Part shown: piece after piece, positions 1 to 9,428 of the stretch
Layout: the number at the start of each line of letters is the position of its first letter
How positions within the stretch are numbered: the first letter of the stretch is position 1
NCBI RefSeq assembly: GCF_000968175.1
Contig: NZ_FO704551.1
Span: forward strand, 248,001-312,000
DNA length: 64,000 bases
Direction of reading: 5' to 3'
From: Xenorhabdus poinarii G6
GTDB lineage: Bacteria > Pseudomonadota > Gammaproteobacteria > Enterobacterales > Enterobacteriaceae
Position numbers and translations under genes: made by a program
Notes under the pieces: generated by a model
Databases searched by the model: none
Seen by the model: only the letters and a program-made list of their open reading frames with translations
What the model was told of the DNA's origin: nothing

Positions 1-1113
1 CAGGACGGGGCATTCTGCCTGCAAGTACTGTCTGAATTCGTGCAGATCAACAGTGCAATGCTGCCCCCTGAATCGGGTTTGATCCTCTTGCAACAAGGCG
101 ATCAAATCAAAATGGGGAATTTGACGATCAAGATCCATATCAGTTTCTCTGAAACCGATCGCGTAGATCCCTCAACGATATCTCCTGAATCACTGGTATC
201 CAGCTATAGCAACCCACTGGATGCCATGATGGAAGGCATACCCGCGCAAAAATCGCTATTTGCCCGCGATGAAAGCATTGCGCCGACGGTGATGCACCGT
301 TTCAGTGATGATCCACTGCGGGTACTGGATAGCGAGAGCCTGACGACGTTGAAACCTCAGGTGGAGGCCGATGACACGGAACAGCTTTTACCCCCGGATC
401 ATGACTTATCCCCCCCATTTGCTAACCCTATTTCTGATAACCGAGGCAGTGTTATGGATCAGGAGTTCCTTGATTTACCGGACATCGATTCCGCTAGGCA
501 GTACGAAAATATGGATGTTGACCATGTTGCTATTACGCCCCTGATGCGGGGACTGGAAGCGCGTTTGCCGTTGCAAGACAGCCAGCAGGCGAATGATTTT
601 CTGCAAGAGATGGGTAAAGCCATGAAAGCGGCCATTGAAGGGCTATTGGCGCTTCAGCGTGAACAACATGGATTACGTGATAAACAGCTTCGTCCTATTG
701 AAGATAACCCACTGCGCCTGAACATGGATTATGACACCACCATGCAGGTGATGTTCTCTGATCAGAAAAGCCCGGTACATCTCTCCGCACCGGCAGCGGT
801 AGCAGAAAGTCTGCAAAACCTGAAACTGCACTATCAGGCTAACCAAATTGCCATTTCTGCCGCGCTGAACACCATGTTGGACGCTTTTTCCCCAGAGCAA
901 TTACTCCGTCGTTTCTCTCATTATCGTCGTAGCAACGAAGTCAGAAACCAAGATGCTTCCTGGGCCTGGGAAATGTACACCAATTATTACCGTGAGCTTG
1001 CGTCCAGCCGCCAGCAGGGATTCGAAAAATTATTCCGCGAGGTTTATGAACAAGCTTATGACCGCGCATTGCGTCAGGGCTTGGAGGAATCCAGCAATGA
1101 CACATTCCGCTAG
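1..1113 (+). CDS. tagH: T6SS FHA-domain protein (TagH/VasC/ImpI family), 5' end outside window
   Basis: The frame is open to the left window edge, so the start codon and most of the FHA fold are missing. About 370 residues are visible. The first ~40 (SGLILLQQGDQIKMGNLTI) are the last strands of an FHA phosphopeptide-binding domain, which in this family binds phosphothreonine on T6SS partners. A low-complexity acidic linker follows. From about visible residue 180 to the end is the helical C-terminal domain typical of ImpI/VasC proteins. The gene overlaps tssJ by 17 bp, so the two are translationally coupled. Its place directly before tssJ-tssK-tssL matches V. cholerae vasC. I see no cognate kinase (PpkA) or phosphatase (PppA) gene in this window. 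Confidence 0.85.
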   Translation, partial: QDGAFCLQVLSEFVQINSAMLPPESGLILLQQGDQIKMGNLTIKIHISFSETDRVDPSTISPESLVSSYSNPLDAMMEGIPAQKSLFARDESIAPTVMHRFSDDPLRVLDSESLTTLKPQVEADDTEQLLPPDHDLSPPFANPISDNRGSVMDQEFLDLPDIDSARQYENMDVDHVAITPLMRGLEARLPLQDSQQANDFLQEMGKAMKAAIEGLLALQREQHGLRDKQLRPIEDNPLRLNMDYDTTMQVMFSDQKSPVHLSAPAAVAESLQNLKLHYQANQIAISAALNTMLDAFSPEQLLRRFSHYRRSNEVRNQDASWAWEMYTNYYRELASSRQQGFEKLFREVYEQAYDRALRQGLEESSNDTFR

Positions 1114-1651
1114 TCGCCGTGTTTGGGCGGTAGGGATTTTATTGCTGTCAGTGATGTTGTTGAACGGCTGTAGCAGTGCATGGAACGCAACAAAAAAAGT
1201 GGGGCAGGTTATCTGGGACCCTTCCACGCCGGTAGGTAAACCCGATGAACAGGCTTCTGTTGCCAACATAACATTGTTAGCCGAACCCGACATCAACCCT
1301 AATGCCAGCGGTGAAGCGGCGCCTGTTGAGATGAATTTGGTTTATCTCAGTGAAGATTCACGTTTTCTGGCGGCTGATTATGACCAGCTTGTCAGCGACA
1401 AACTCGAAAAGGCACTGGGGAAAAACTATCTCGATCATCAGGATTACACCCTGCTGCCGGGGCAATATAAGCCTCTGGAAGCCATCACACTGGAAAAGAA
1501 AAACCGTTACATCGGTGTCATCGTTCACTATGCAGATGCAAATCAATCTGAATGGAAAAAGATCATCCGAGTAAAAGACATCGGCCGCCATTATCACATC
1601 TTGGTGCATGTCAGAAATAACGACGTCGAACTTAGAAGAGAGGAGGAGTAA
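1097..1651 (+). CDS. tssJ: T6SS outer-membrane lipoprotein TssJ (VasD)
   Basis: About 184 residues. I start at the ATG at 1097, inside the end of the FHA gene, because it gives a clean lipoprotein signal: two arginines, a hydrophobic run and the lipobox LNGC with Cys25 as the lipidated residue. A longer upstream frame exists but would bury the signal. The mature part is the transthyretin-like fold of TssJ, with the family segment MNLVYLSEDSRF and a conserved C-terminal strand (HYHILVHV). TssJ anchors the TssL-TssM membrane complex to the outer membrane by binding the periplasmic end of TssM. It is followed 2 bp later by tssK behind a strong AGAGGAGG ribosome site. Confidence 0.93.
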   Translation: MTHSASRRVWAVGILLLSVMLLNGCSSAWNATKKVGQVIWDPSTPVGKPDEQASVANITLLAEPDINPNASGEAAPVEMNLVYLSEDSRFLAADYDQLVSDKLEKALGKNYLDHQDYTLLPGQYKPLEAITLEKKNRYIGVIVHYADANQSEWKKIIRVKDIGRHYHILVHVRNNDVELRREEE

Positions 1652-1653
1652 TC

Positions 1654-3006
1654 ATGCCGGGTAAAAATCGGGTGATTTGGCACGAAGGATTATTCATCAA
1701 GCCACAACATTTTCAGCAACAACAAAAACACATTGATTATCTGGCTCACAGCCTTGTTTCCATCTTGACGCCTTATGCTCACGGTTTTAGCTCCCTGAGT
1801 ATCAATGATGATTTGCTTAAACTGGGACGTATCGGCATTACCGAAGCCAGCGGTATTATGCCGGATGGCACCGTTTTTTCTGCGCCGGGTCAGGATTTGC
1901 TGCCAAAACCACTGGATATCGAAAATATTAATGACCTGAAAAGCAAAGATATTTATCTGGCATTACCGATGTCCAGCGAAACCATTCGGGAAATTGCAGA
2001 TCTGGATGCAGACACTCAGAGCGCGGTGCGTTACCGGAAATTGCCGACGGATGTCCGTGACCTGCATACCAAGGGGGGAGACTCCTCAGCACTGGAGCTT
2101 GCACAACTGACCCCCGTTCTGATGCAAGGTTCCGAGGATATGAGCGCTTACACGTCTATCCCCGTATGCCGCATTCTGGAAAAACAAAAAGATGGCAAAA
2201 TTGTACTGGATGAAGAATTCATCCCAACCTGTTTATCCATTTTCGTCGCCGACAAACTCAAGCGTTTCATGGTGGAAATCGACGGGCTGCTGACTGAACG
2301 TTCCAGAACATTAGCTAAACGTATTGGTTCACCGGGTCAGCAAGGGGTTGCGGATGTGGCGGAGTTTATGATGCTGCAACTGCTTAACCGTGTTCAGCCG
2401 TTGTTCAACCATTATGCAAAACAAACCGTTCTGCACCCACTGCATTTATATACCGAGTTGCTCCAGACTTGTGGTGAGCTGAGAACGTTCACCGATGCGA
2501 GTCGCTTGCCGGGGAATATGCTGACCTATGACCATAATAACCTGACAGACACTTTCCAGGATGCGATGCATTCGATCCGTGATGCGCTGAACGTCGTACT
2601 GACTCCTCGTGCAACATCGATTGCCCTGAAACAGAACGAAGGTGGCATTCGTGTGGCAACGCTCCATGATAATGACCTGTTGCGCAAAGCGGAATTTGTT
2701 TTGGCAATCAGTGCCAGCACGCCGCAAGAACAGTTACGTCGTCAGTTCGTCCAGCAGACCAAAGTGACCTCAATGGAAAGGATCCGCGATCTGGTCAGCG
2801 TTCAGCTGCCGGGCGTTCCTCTGATTGCCCTGTCCGCAGCGCCTCGCCAGTTGCCGTATCACTCTGGATATACCTATTTCCGCCTGGATCAGAAGAGTCC
2901 GGCATGGAAGGAGATCCAGCAAGGAAATTCCATCGCATTCCACGTATCAGGGGATTTCCCGGACTTAGATATGCAGCTCTGGGCGATCAGGGGTGGTAAG
3001 GAATAA
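1654..3006 (+). CDS. tssK: T6SS baseplate protein TssK (VasE/ImpJ)
   Basis: 450 residues, the usual TssK length. The N-terminus (VIWHEGLFIKPQHFQQQ) is the family signature. TssK is a trimeric cytoplasmic adaptor that links the baseplate wedge (TssEFG) to the TssJLM membrane complex. The C-terminal part (LPYHSGYTYFRLDQKSPAW) is the domain that contacts TssL and TssM. It sits in the coupled run tssJ-tssK-tssL, with 2 bp on each side. Nothing is truncated. Confidence 0.95.
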   Translation: MPGKNRVIWHEGLFIKPQHFQQQQKHIDYLAHSLVSILTPYAHGFSSLSINDDLLKLGRIGITEASGIMPDGTVFSAPGQDLLPKPLDIENINDLKSKDIYLALPMSSETIREIADLDADTQSAVRYRKLPTDVRDLHTKGGDSSALELAQLTPVLMQGSEDMSAYTSIPVCRILEKQKDGKIVLDEEFIPTCLSIFVADKLKRFMVEIDGLLTERSRTLAKRIGSPGQQGVADVAEFMMLQLLNRVQPLFNHYAKQTVLHPLHLYTELLQTCGELRTFTDASRLPGNMLTYDHNNLTDTFQDAMHSIRDALNVVLTPRATSIALKQNEGGIRVATLHDNDLLRKAEFVLAISASTPQEQLRRQFVQQTKVTSMERIRDLVSVQLPGVPLIALSAAPRQLPYHSGYTYFRLDQKSPAWKEIQQGNSIAFHVSGDFPDLDMQLWAIRGGKE

Positions 3007-3008
3007 TC

Positions 3009-3776
3009 ATGAGCGATATCAATGTTGACAGTCTGTCGCTGGAAAAATCTGACACAGTGAAAACGTTTCAGCGTCAGTACCAGCTACCGTTGCGTGGTGA
3101 AAGCCTCAATCCCATGATCGATGCCGCCACTCCTTTGTTGGGGATGGTTTTGCGTTTGCAGGATATGAATGATCAGGCACTGCCAGACAAACTTTATCAA
3201 CAGGTGGTGACGGATATCCGGGCGATTGAGCAGTACCTGCAAACCAAAGGCTATGAACCCGGTGCGATTGTGTCATTCCGTTACGTACTGTGCACCTTCA
3301 TTGATGAAACCGCATTGGGGCACGGCTGGAACAGTCAGAATGGCTGGTTAAAGCAATCACTCTTGGTGCACTTCCACAATGAAACCTGGGGAGGTGAGAA
3401 GGTCTTTGTATTGCTTGAACGCCTGATGGGAGAGGCTCAGCGCTATCAGCACTTGCTGGAGTTTATTTTTCTCTGCCTCTGTCTGGGGTATCGCGGACGC
3501 TACAAAGTCAGCACCCAAAAAAGTGATGATTTTGAGCGTTTGTTCCGTCGCTTACAGCAACAACTTCACGCACTGCGTGGGGAGACACCACCGACCACGC
3601 TGTATGTCAATATTAACGAAAGTGACGCGCGTTATCGCCTGAGCAGACGGTGGACGATCAAGCACCTGTTCTGCATTAGCGTGGGCTTATTGGTGGCTAT
3701 TTACAGCTTTTATGCCATTCGCCTCGGTGATCAAACCCAAGACATATTAAAGCAGCTAAATAACTTATTAAGATAG
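3009..3776 (+). CDS. tssL: T6SS inner-membrane protein TssL (DotU/ImpK), short form
   Basis: 255 residues. A cytoplasmic DotU domain carries the family blocks RYVLCTFIDE (about 91-100), HNETWGGEKVF (123-133) and CLCLGYRGRY (156-165). A single C-terminal membrane helix follows at about 218-238, with only a short tail after it. It is thus the short form, without the peptidoglycan-binding OmpA-like extension seen in some TssL proteins, so wall anchoring would need another protein. TssL partners TssM and TssJ in the trans-envelope complex. The ribosome site is AAGGA, and clpV begins 9 bp downstream. Confidence 0.94.
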   Translation: MSDINVDSLSLEKSDTVKTFQRQYQLPLRGESLNPMIDAATPLLGMVLRLQDMNDQALPDKLYQQVVTDIRAIEQYLQTKGYEPGAIVSFRYVLCTFIDETALGHGWNSQNGWLKQSLLVHFHNETWGGEKVFVLLERLMGEAQRYQHLLEFIFLCLCLGYRGRYKVSTQKSDDFERLFRRLQQQLHALRGETPPTTLYVNINESDARYRLSRRWTIKHLFCISVGLLVAIYSFYAIRLGDQTQDILKQLNNLLR

Positions 3777-3785
3777 GAAGTCGCC

Positions 3786-6467
3786 ATGATCCAGATTGAT
3801 CTGCCCACCCTTGTAAATCGTTTAAACCCGATAACCCGTCATGCACTGGAGTCAGCCGCGGCATCTTGCGTCAGTCAGCAACAACCTGAAATCACGGTTG
3901 CACAATTACTGCGGCAAATGATCGATACGCCACTGAGTGACGTGCGGTTGATTCTAAGTAAAGCAGACATCGACAACGATCTGCTGAAAGAACAACTTGA
4001 TCAGATCATCACACACCATCAATCGATTGTACAAAATTACCCCAATTTTTCCCCCATGCTGGTGGAATGGTTACAGGATAGCTGGCTGCTGGCTTCTACA
4101 GAGATGCAACACAGCGAGCTGCGCAGTGGAGTGATGCTGATCGCATTACTGTTCAGCCCGCTGCGTTATCTGGCGCCACAAAGTGCGCGTTTATTGGCAG
4201 GTATCAACCGCGAGTTATTGCGCCAGAACTTCGTTGAATGGACAAATGGTTCGGCTGAGCAGCCACTTGCCGCCAGTGATAAAGACGGGCAGGGCGTCCA
4301 TCCGGCCAACAGCGACAGCTTGCTGGCACGCTTTACCCAGAACATGACCGATCAGGCTCGTCAGGGTAAGCTGGACCCGGTTTTGTGCCGCGATAATGAA
4401 ATCGATCTGATGATTGACATTCTTTGCCGCCGCCGCAAAAACAATCCCATCGTCGTGGGTGAAGCGGGCGTGGGTAAAAGTGCGCTGATCGAAGGACTGG
4501 CGCTGCGCATTATTCACGATCGCGTACCGGATAAATTGCGCGATAGCGAACTGATGACCCTGGATCTGGGTGCATTGCAGGCCGGAGCCGCGGTCAAAGG
4601 GGAATTTGAAAAACGCTTCAAAGGCATCATGGCGGAAATCAGCCAGTCGCCAAAACCCATCATCCTGTTTATTGATGAAGCTCACACCCTGATCGGCGCC
4701 GGCAACCAGGCGGGAGGGCTGGATATCTCCAACCTGCTTAAACCGGCGCTGGCGCGTGGTGAACTGAAAACGATCGCGGCCACCACATGGAGCGAGTACA
4801 AAAAATATTTTGAAAAAGACGCTGCCCTGTCCCGTCGTTTCCAGCTGGTGAAGGTTTCTGAACCAACGGCAGACGAGGCGACCGTTATCATGCGTGGCCT
4901 GCGTGCCATTTATGAGAAGGCGCATGGCGTTCTGATTGATGATGAAGCACTGAAAGCGTCCGCGCTATTGAGTGACCGTTATCTTTCCGGCCGTCAACTG
5001 CCGGACAAAGCCATTGATGTACTGGATACTGCCTGTGCTCGTGTGGCCATCAACCTGACATCACCACCGCGTCAGATCTCTGCGTTGACGACAGAATTGC
5101 ACCAGATACAAATGGAAATCGACGTACTGGCAAGAGAGCAACGCATGGGGCTGAACGTTCATGCTGAACGATTAGACGCGTTGCAAAACCAGCAGGAAGA
5201 GGTTCAGGCACAGCTCACCATGCTGGAAAGTTGCTGGCAAGAACAGCAGACGCTGGTGAAACAAATCATCGAACTGCGCAGCCAGTTGCTGGCTGATGAT
5301 GCGCCCGTTGAAACGCAATCTGACACTGCGGAGTCTGACATTGCGGAGTCTGACATTGCGGATAGAGTGGATACAGCAACCGCGGAAGAACAATCGCAGA
5401 TCGAAAAACTGGCCGTCCTCAACACAAAGCTGGCGGAACTCCAGCAGCAACAAACCCTGGTTTCCCCCCATGTGGACAAAACCCAGATCGCATCGGTGAT
5501 CGCTGAATGGACTGGCGTGCCATTGAACCGCCTGTCACAAAGCGAATTAGCCATTGTGACTGAACTGCCTACTCACCTGGGACAAAACATCAAAGGGCAG
5601 ACGATGGCGATTCAGTGCCTGCATAAACACTTACTGACCGCCCGTGCTGATTTGCGTCGTCCGGGACGTCCGCTTGGTGCTTTCCTGTTGGTTGGGCCAA
5701 GTGGTGTCGGGAAAACCGAAACCGTTTTGCAGATTGCGGAGCTGATGTTCGGTGGCCGTCAATACCTGACGACTATCAACATGTCCGAATTTCAGGAAAA
5801 ACACACCGTTTCCCGCTTGATTGGTTCACCGCCGGGCTACGTGGGATATGGCGAAGGTGGCGTATTGACCGAAGCTATTCGTCAGAAACCGTACTCAGTG
5901 GTCTTGCTGGATGAAGTGGAGAAAGCCCACCCGGACGTTCTGAACCTGTTCTATCAGGCTTTCGACAAAGGGGAACTGGCGGATGGAGAAGGGCGCATCA
6001 TCGACTGTAAAAACGTCGTGTTCTTCCTGACGTCGAATCTGGGTTATCAGACTATCGTCGATCATGCAGAACAACCAGAGCAGATCAACGACCAGCTTTA
6101 CCCGGAACTGGCGGCATTCTTCAAGCCGGCACTGTTGGCACGGATGGAAGTCATCCCTTATCTGCCGCTGGGTCATGAAACGCTGAAAACGATCATTCAG
6201 GGCAAACTGGCTCGGCTGGATACCCTGTTGACTCAGCGTTTCAACGCGGAAGTCACTATCAGCGATGATGTATCCGAAGAGATCCTGCAACGGGCTACCC
6301 GTGCAGAAAATGGTGCCCGTATGCTGGAATCCATTATTGATGGCGCATTGCTACCGCCGGTTTCCCTGCTGCTGTTGCAGAAAATGGCTGCGGGAGCCGC
6401 CATCAAAGCGATTCGCTTAACCGTGGCTGAGCATGAATTCCGGGCAGAGGTTGAGGAGGCAGAATAA
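3786..6467 (+). CDS. clpV: T6SS sheath-recycling AAA+ ATPase ClpV (TssH)
   Basis: 893 residues, a ClpB-like unfoldase that disassembles contracted TssB/TssC sheath. The N-terminal sheath-binding domain covers about 1-150. The first AAA+ module has Walker A GEAGVGKS (~225) and Walker [11 protein letters not shown] coiled-coil middle domain spans roughly 400-560. The second AAA+ module has Walker A GPSGVGKT (~637) and [11 protein letters not shown]. The middle domain holds a repetitive acidic insert ([15 protein letters not shown]) encoded by three 15-bp tandem DNA units (see Findings). The stop overlaps the next start as TAATG, so vasH' is coupled to it. Confidence 0.96.
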   Translation: MIQIDLPTLVNRLNPITRHALESAAASCVSQQQPEITVAQLLRQMIDTPLSDVRLILSKADIDNDLLKEQLDQIITHHQSIVQNYPNFSPMLVEWLQDSWLLASTEMQHSELRSGVMLIALLFSPLRYLAPQSARLLAGINRELLRQNFVEWTNGSAEQPLAASDKDGQGVHPANSDSLLARFTQNMTDQARQGKLDPVLCRDNEIDLMIDILCRRRKNNPIVVGEAGVGKSALIEGLALRIIHDRVPDKLRDSELMTLDLGALQAGAAVKGEFEKRFKGIMAEISQSPKPIILFIDEAHTLIGAGNQAGGLDISNLLKPALARGELKTIAATTWSEYKKYFEKDAALSRRFQLVKVSEPTADEATVIMRGLRAIYEKAHGVLIDDEALKASALLSDRYLSGRQLPDKAIDVLDTACARVAINLTSPPRQISALTTELHQIQMEIDVLAREQRMGLNVHAERLDALQNQQEEVQAQLTMLESCWQEQQTLVKQIIELRSQLLADDAPVETQSDTAESDIAESDIADRVDTATAEEQSQIEKLAVLNTKLAELQQQQTLVSPHVDKTQIASVIAEWTGVPLNRLSQSELAIVTELPTHLGQNIKGQTMAIQCLHKHLLTARADLRRPGRPLGAFLLVGPSGVGKTETVLQIAELMFGGRQYLTTINMSEFQEKHTVSRLIGSPPGYVGYGEGGVLTEAIRQKPYSVVLLDEVEKAHPDVLNLFYQAFDKGELADGEGRIIDCKNVVFFLTSNLGYQTIVDHAEQPEQINDQLYPELAAFFKPALLARMEVIPYLPLGHETLKTIIQGKLARLDTLLTQRFNAEVTISDDVSEEILQRATRAENGARMLESIIDGALLPPVSLLLLQKMAAGAAIKAIRLTVAEHEFRAEVEEAE
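5319..5363 (+). repeat. Three 15-bp tandem repeats inside clpV
   Basis: Units TCTGACACTGCGGAG, TCTGACATTGCGGAG and TCTGACATTGCGGAT follow one another without spacer. They keep the reading frame (15 bp = 5 codons) and encode the repeated SDxAE/D motif in the ClpV middle domain. Confidence 0.9.
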
Positions 6468-7264
6468 TGAAACAGCGGCTGAAAAGCGCGTTAGCGTTAT
6501 TGGAAGATGACACTATAGAACAACTGGTTGATCATTTTTTGCAGGTCAGCCATAGCTCGCGTTTTGATGCCCTGTTGGTTTTCCTGCTTAACATCAATGA
6601 AAACAGGTTGGAATGCTACAACTTACCGGCGCTTCAGCAAACCAATTCGCGCCGGTTGCAAGTAGACATTGATGACGTCAATAACCCGTTAATACAGGTA
6701 CTGCGTAAGGGGAGCCCGGTGGTTTGGGATTCCCTCAACCACGGGGCACGCCTTGACGATCCGCATTTCCGCACGTTTATTGCAGAGCTGCCGCATAACT
6801 GCGGGCTATACAGCATACCGCTGTTTGACTGCAATGGGCGGGCTTGTGGTGTGATTGCCATCTTTGCCGAAAATGTCCACCTTTTCACTAACAATGAAAA
6901 CATGTTCGGCATTTATTGCCATGTTATGCAGCATCGCCTGAAAAAATTGCAGGAACTCGAACAACTGCGCGGACAGTTACGCCAAATCCACCAGGTTTTT
7001 CAGGTTCAACGTCAAAAAGAAAAACAATTGGATGAATTGCTGGCTTCCCTGAGTGAATCGAAAAAATCGGCGGCGGTCAGCAGTATCTCCGTGGATTACA
7101 GTCATATCGATAATCTGCCAAAGGCCATAGAAGAATTTGAAAGTGCCGTGTTGGTTCAACGTCAGCGTCAGTTTGGCAGCGATACCAGATTGATAGCACA
7201 AAGTTTGGGCATTCCCCAACGGACGTTGGTTTACAAACTGGCTAAATACGGGTGTAGATTATGA
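6467..7264 (+). CDS. VasH-like regulator lacking the sigma-54 AAA+ domain (GAF + Fis-type HTH)
   Basis: 265 residues in the position of V. cholerae vasH, between clpV and vasI. Residues ~20-155 look like the GAF domain of VasH-type activators. Residues ~155-200 are a charged, probably coiled-coil linker. Residues ~218-263 are a Fis/NtrC-type helix-turn-helix (AIEEFESAV ... LGIPQRTLVYKLAKYG). Canonical VasH is about 530 residues, with a central AAA+ domain containing a Walker A and the GAFTGA loop that contacts sigma-54. None of these is present here, and the frame is uninterrupted. It could bind DNA and a ligand but should not remodel sigma-54 polymerase. The gene is coupled at both ends (TAATG upstream, ATGA downstream). 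Confidence 0.8.
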   Translation: MKQRLKSALALLEDDTIEQLVDHFLQVSHSSRFDALLVFLLNINENRLECYNLPALQQTNSRRLQVDIDDVNNPLIQVLRKGSPVVWDSLNHGARLDDPHFRTFIAELPHNCGLYSIPLFDCNGRACGVIAIFAENVHLFTNNENMFGIYCHVMQHRLKKLQELEQLRGQLRQIHQVFQVQRQKEKQLDELLASLSESKKSAAVSSISVDYSHIDNLPKAIEEFESAVLVQRQRQFGSDTRLIAQSLGIPQRTLVYKLAKYGCRL

Positions 7265-7950
7265 ATATTGTTTTAATTATCAGTTCATTGCTCGCTTCAT
7301 TGACAGGGAACCCCAAGTTTGCGGAGGGCATACAATCAACGGAAACGGTGAAACTAACGGAATCTATTGCGGCAGAACAGGAAAAGCAGAACGTGGATGA
7401 ACTGTATAAATGCCGCTTTGAGCCGTCTCCGCTCATCCGGCTGGCATGTTATGACAGTGCATTGAACAACCTCAAGTTCAAAACGGTACGCATTCCTATC
7501 GAAAATATGGGGCCTTCGTGGCGGAAAGCGATGGAACAGGAGATGAAACGCAGCGATTACTCCACCCGTTTCATTGTGACGCAGGGAGAAAATGGCACGA
7601 CCCCCATCATCTTAACCACGCCGGCGATTGGTGTACCGCCGCCACGTCCGGTCTTAATGCTGAGTTGCATTGACAGCATCACCCGTTTGCAGGTGGCGTT
7701 GCCTAAACCGGTGGAGTCCGGGGCGGTTACCGTAGAAACAGACAGAACGGAGTTCCGAACGGAATGGTTCGTGCGGGAACAGGGCTACCTATGGGAATCC
7801 AGCCGGGGCTTACCGGGTATCGACGAAATCAAGCGCCTGATGAACAGCGAACGGGTGAGCATTACGGGCAGTAATGGTAACCAGATAACCTTTAACATTT
7901 CTCAGTTGGAGCAGGCAGTGAAGCCATTACGCGCTGCTTGCCGTTGGTAA
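7261..7950 (+). CDS. vasI: T6SS-associated protein VasI/TagO family (VCA0118-like)
   Basis: 229 residues, starting in an ATGA overlap with the previous gene. A hydrophobic N-terminus (about 1-17) suggests export or membrane attachment. The family signature CRFEPSPLIRLACYD lies near residues 44-58 and a conserved CRW/RAACRW ends the protein. Members of this family (VC_A0118, TagO) occur in T6SS clusters. TagO was linked in other bacteria to positioning TssA at the membrane, but the exact biochemical role is not settled. Position between vasH' and tssA matches the V. cholerae cluster. Confidence 0.85.
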   Translation: MNIVLIISSLLASLTGNPKFAEGIQSTETVKLTESIAAEQEKQNVDELYKCRFEPSPLIRLACYDSALNNLKFKTVRIPIENMGPSWRKAMEQEMKRSDYSTRFIVTQGENGTTPIILTTPAIGVPPPRPVLMLSCIDSITRLQVALPKPVESGAVTVETDRTEFRTEWFVREQGYLWESSRGLPGIDEIKRLMNSERVSITGSNGNQITFNISQLEQAVKPLRAACRW

Positions 7951-7955
7951 TCGAC

Positions 7956-9428
7956 ATGGATATCAGAACACAATTCGACTGGTTCGGCGCTCTGCTAGCC
8001 CCTCTCGCCGACGAACAGATTGGCAAGGCGCTGGGCGAAAACGAACCTGCATGGGAATACATTGACGGCGAAATGATAAAATTCGGTTCGCTGTCACATG
8101 GCTCGCTGGATGTGGCAGAAATCCAGCGTCAGGCATTGCAACTGCTGAGTGAAAACAGCAAAGACTTTCGGTTGGTGGTTCATTTGCTGCGAACCCTGCA
8201 ACATGCCGGCAACGCGGCTGAGCTCATTCTTGCGCTGGAGCTACTGACCGATTATGTCAAAAACTACTGGGAGAAAGCCTGGCCAGCCAAACTCCCGTTA
8301 AAACGTCGGCTGGCACAACAAGTCCTTAAACGTTTTGACTCAGCCCAGGGCAATTTCACTGAACAGGCGAGCAAAAGTGAACGGGATGATGCACAAGGCG
8401 TATTGGCGCACCTTGCCCAATGCTGGCATAGCAGCGAGCCGGATCTTGCCAAAGAAGTTGACCAGTTGCGTATTCGCTATAACCGTCAGCCAGAATCGGT
8501 GCCCGTGGAGACAAAACCCGCACCGGCGGCGTCAGCCCCGGCAGATGCGTTGACGACGCAACCTGCCCGAAGCGATAGCCAGCATCCTGCCGCCGCACCG
8601 ATAGCGCCAATGCCGGAAATCGACGTCAACAGTTCGAGCGAAAAGGCCTGGAAACAGACGCTGATGACCGTCGCCGATTTACTGTGTGAGCGGTATCCTG
8701 AATTGCCGGTGGGGTATGCTCTGCGTCGCCACGCGGTATGGCACACCATCACCACGGCACCGATGGCAAATTCGGCCGGTAAAACCCCCTTAGCGCCGGC
8801 TTCTGCCGATCGAACAGCCGACTATTTGGCGAGATTGCCCATGGCAGACAACTTATTGCTCCAGCAAATCGAGCAAAGTCTGACGCTTGCCCCTTATTGG
8901 CTGGAGGGGCATGCCATTGCGGCACAAACTGCGTTGCAGTTGGGTTACGGAAATGTCGCGCAGGCAATTCGTGATGAGCTGACGGCGTTTTTGGATCGGT
9001 TACCGGTGCTGAAAACCTTAAGTTTCTCTGACATGAGTCCGTTTATTTCGCCTGAAACCCTCGACTGGCTGACCCCTGAACCGGTGGCGACGGGAACGAC
9101 GCCAGTCTCGGCGGATCAGGAGGTGATCTGGCAATGTTTTCGACAGCAGGGGCTGGAAGCCGCGCTAAATATGCTGGAAGACCATCAACAGCAACTGACC
9201 GAGCCACGGGATCAATTTTATGGTCAATTGCTCAATGCCCAATTGCTTGCCGAAGCCGGCATGACAGCGCTGGCTCAGCAGCATTACCGGAATTTGTTAC
9301 ACACGGGACAACACATGCAACTTACTCAATGGGAGCCGAGCCTATTGGCTTTATTGGCTGAAAAATTAACTGAAAAACTCCCTTCGCCTTCTAAGGACAC
9401 AGCTTCAAACAGGAGTGTTAACCCATGA
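7956..9428 (+). CDS. tssA: T6SS assembly protein TssA (VasJ, ImpA N-terminal domain)
   Basis: About 490 residues from the ATG at 7956, five bases after the vasI stop. An in-frame TTG at 7938 would overlap vasI and seems less likely. The N-terminal ImpA_N domain (about 1-120) contains LAPLADEQIGKALGENEPAWEYID and the block WEKAWPAKLPLKRR. A proline/alanine-rich linker at ~180-215 leads to the C-terminal VasJ-type helical domain. TssA recruits baseplate parts and caps the growing tail. It overlaps tssM by an ATGA. Confidence 0.9.
   Translation: MDIRTQFDWFGALLAPLADEQIGKALGENEPAWEYIDGEMIKFGSLSHGSLDVAEIQRQALQLLSENSKDFRLVVHLLRTLQHAGNAAELILALELLTDYVKNYWEKAWPAKLPLKRRLAQQVLKRFDSAQGNFTEQASKSERDDAQGVLAHLAQCWHSSEPDLAKEVDQLRIRYNRQPESVPVETKPAPAASAPADALTTQPARSDSQHPAAAPIAPMPEIDVNSSSEKAWKQTLMTVADLLCERYPELPVGYALRRHAVWHTITTAPMANSAGKTPLAPASADRTADYLARLPMADNLLLQQIEQSLTLAPYWLEGHAIAAQTALQLGYGNVAQAIRDELTAFLDRLPVLKTLSFSDMSPFISPETLDWLTPEPVATGTTPVSADQEVIWQCFRQQGLEAALNMLEDHQQQLTEPRDQFYGQLLNAQLLAEAGMTALAQQHYRNLLHTGQHMQLTQWEPSLLALLAEKLTEKLPSPSKDTASNRSVNP

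Noticed and set aside
953..1096. Longer tssJ start upstream of 1097
   Set aside because: It would place the lipoprotein signal in the middle of the protein. The ATG at 1097 gives a normal signal and lipobox.
4215..4925. 236-codon minus-strand frame inside clpV
   Set aside because: It is antisense to the first AAA+ domain, with no start signal or protein-like features.
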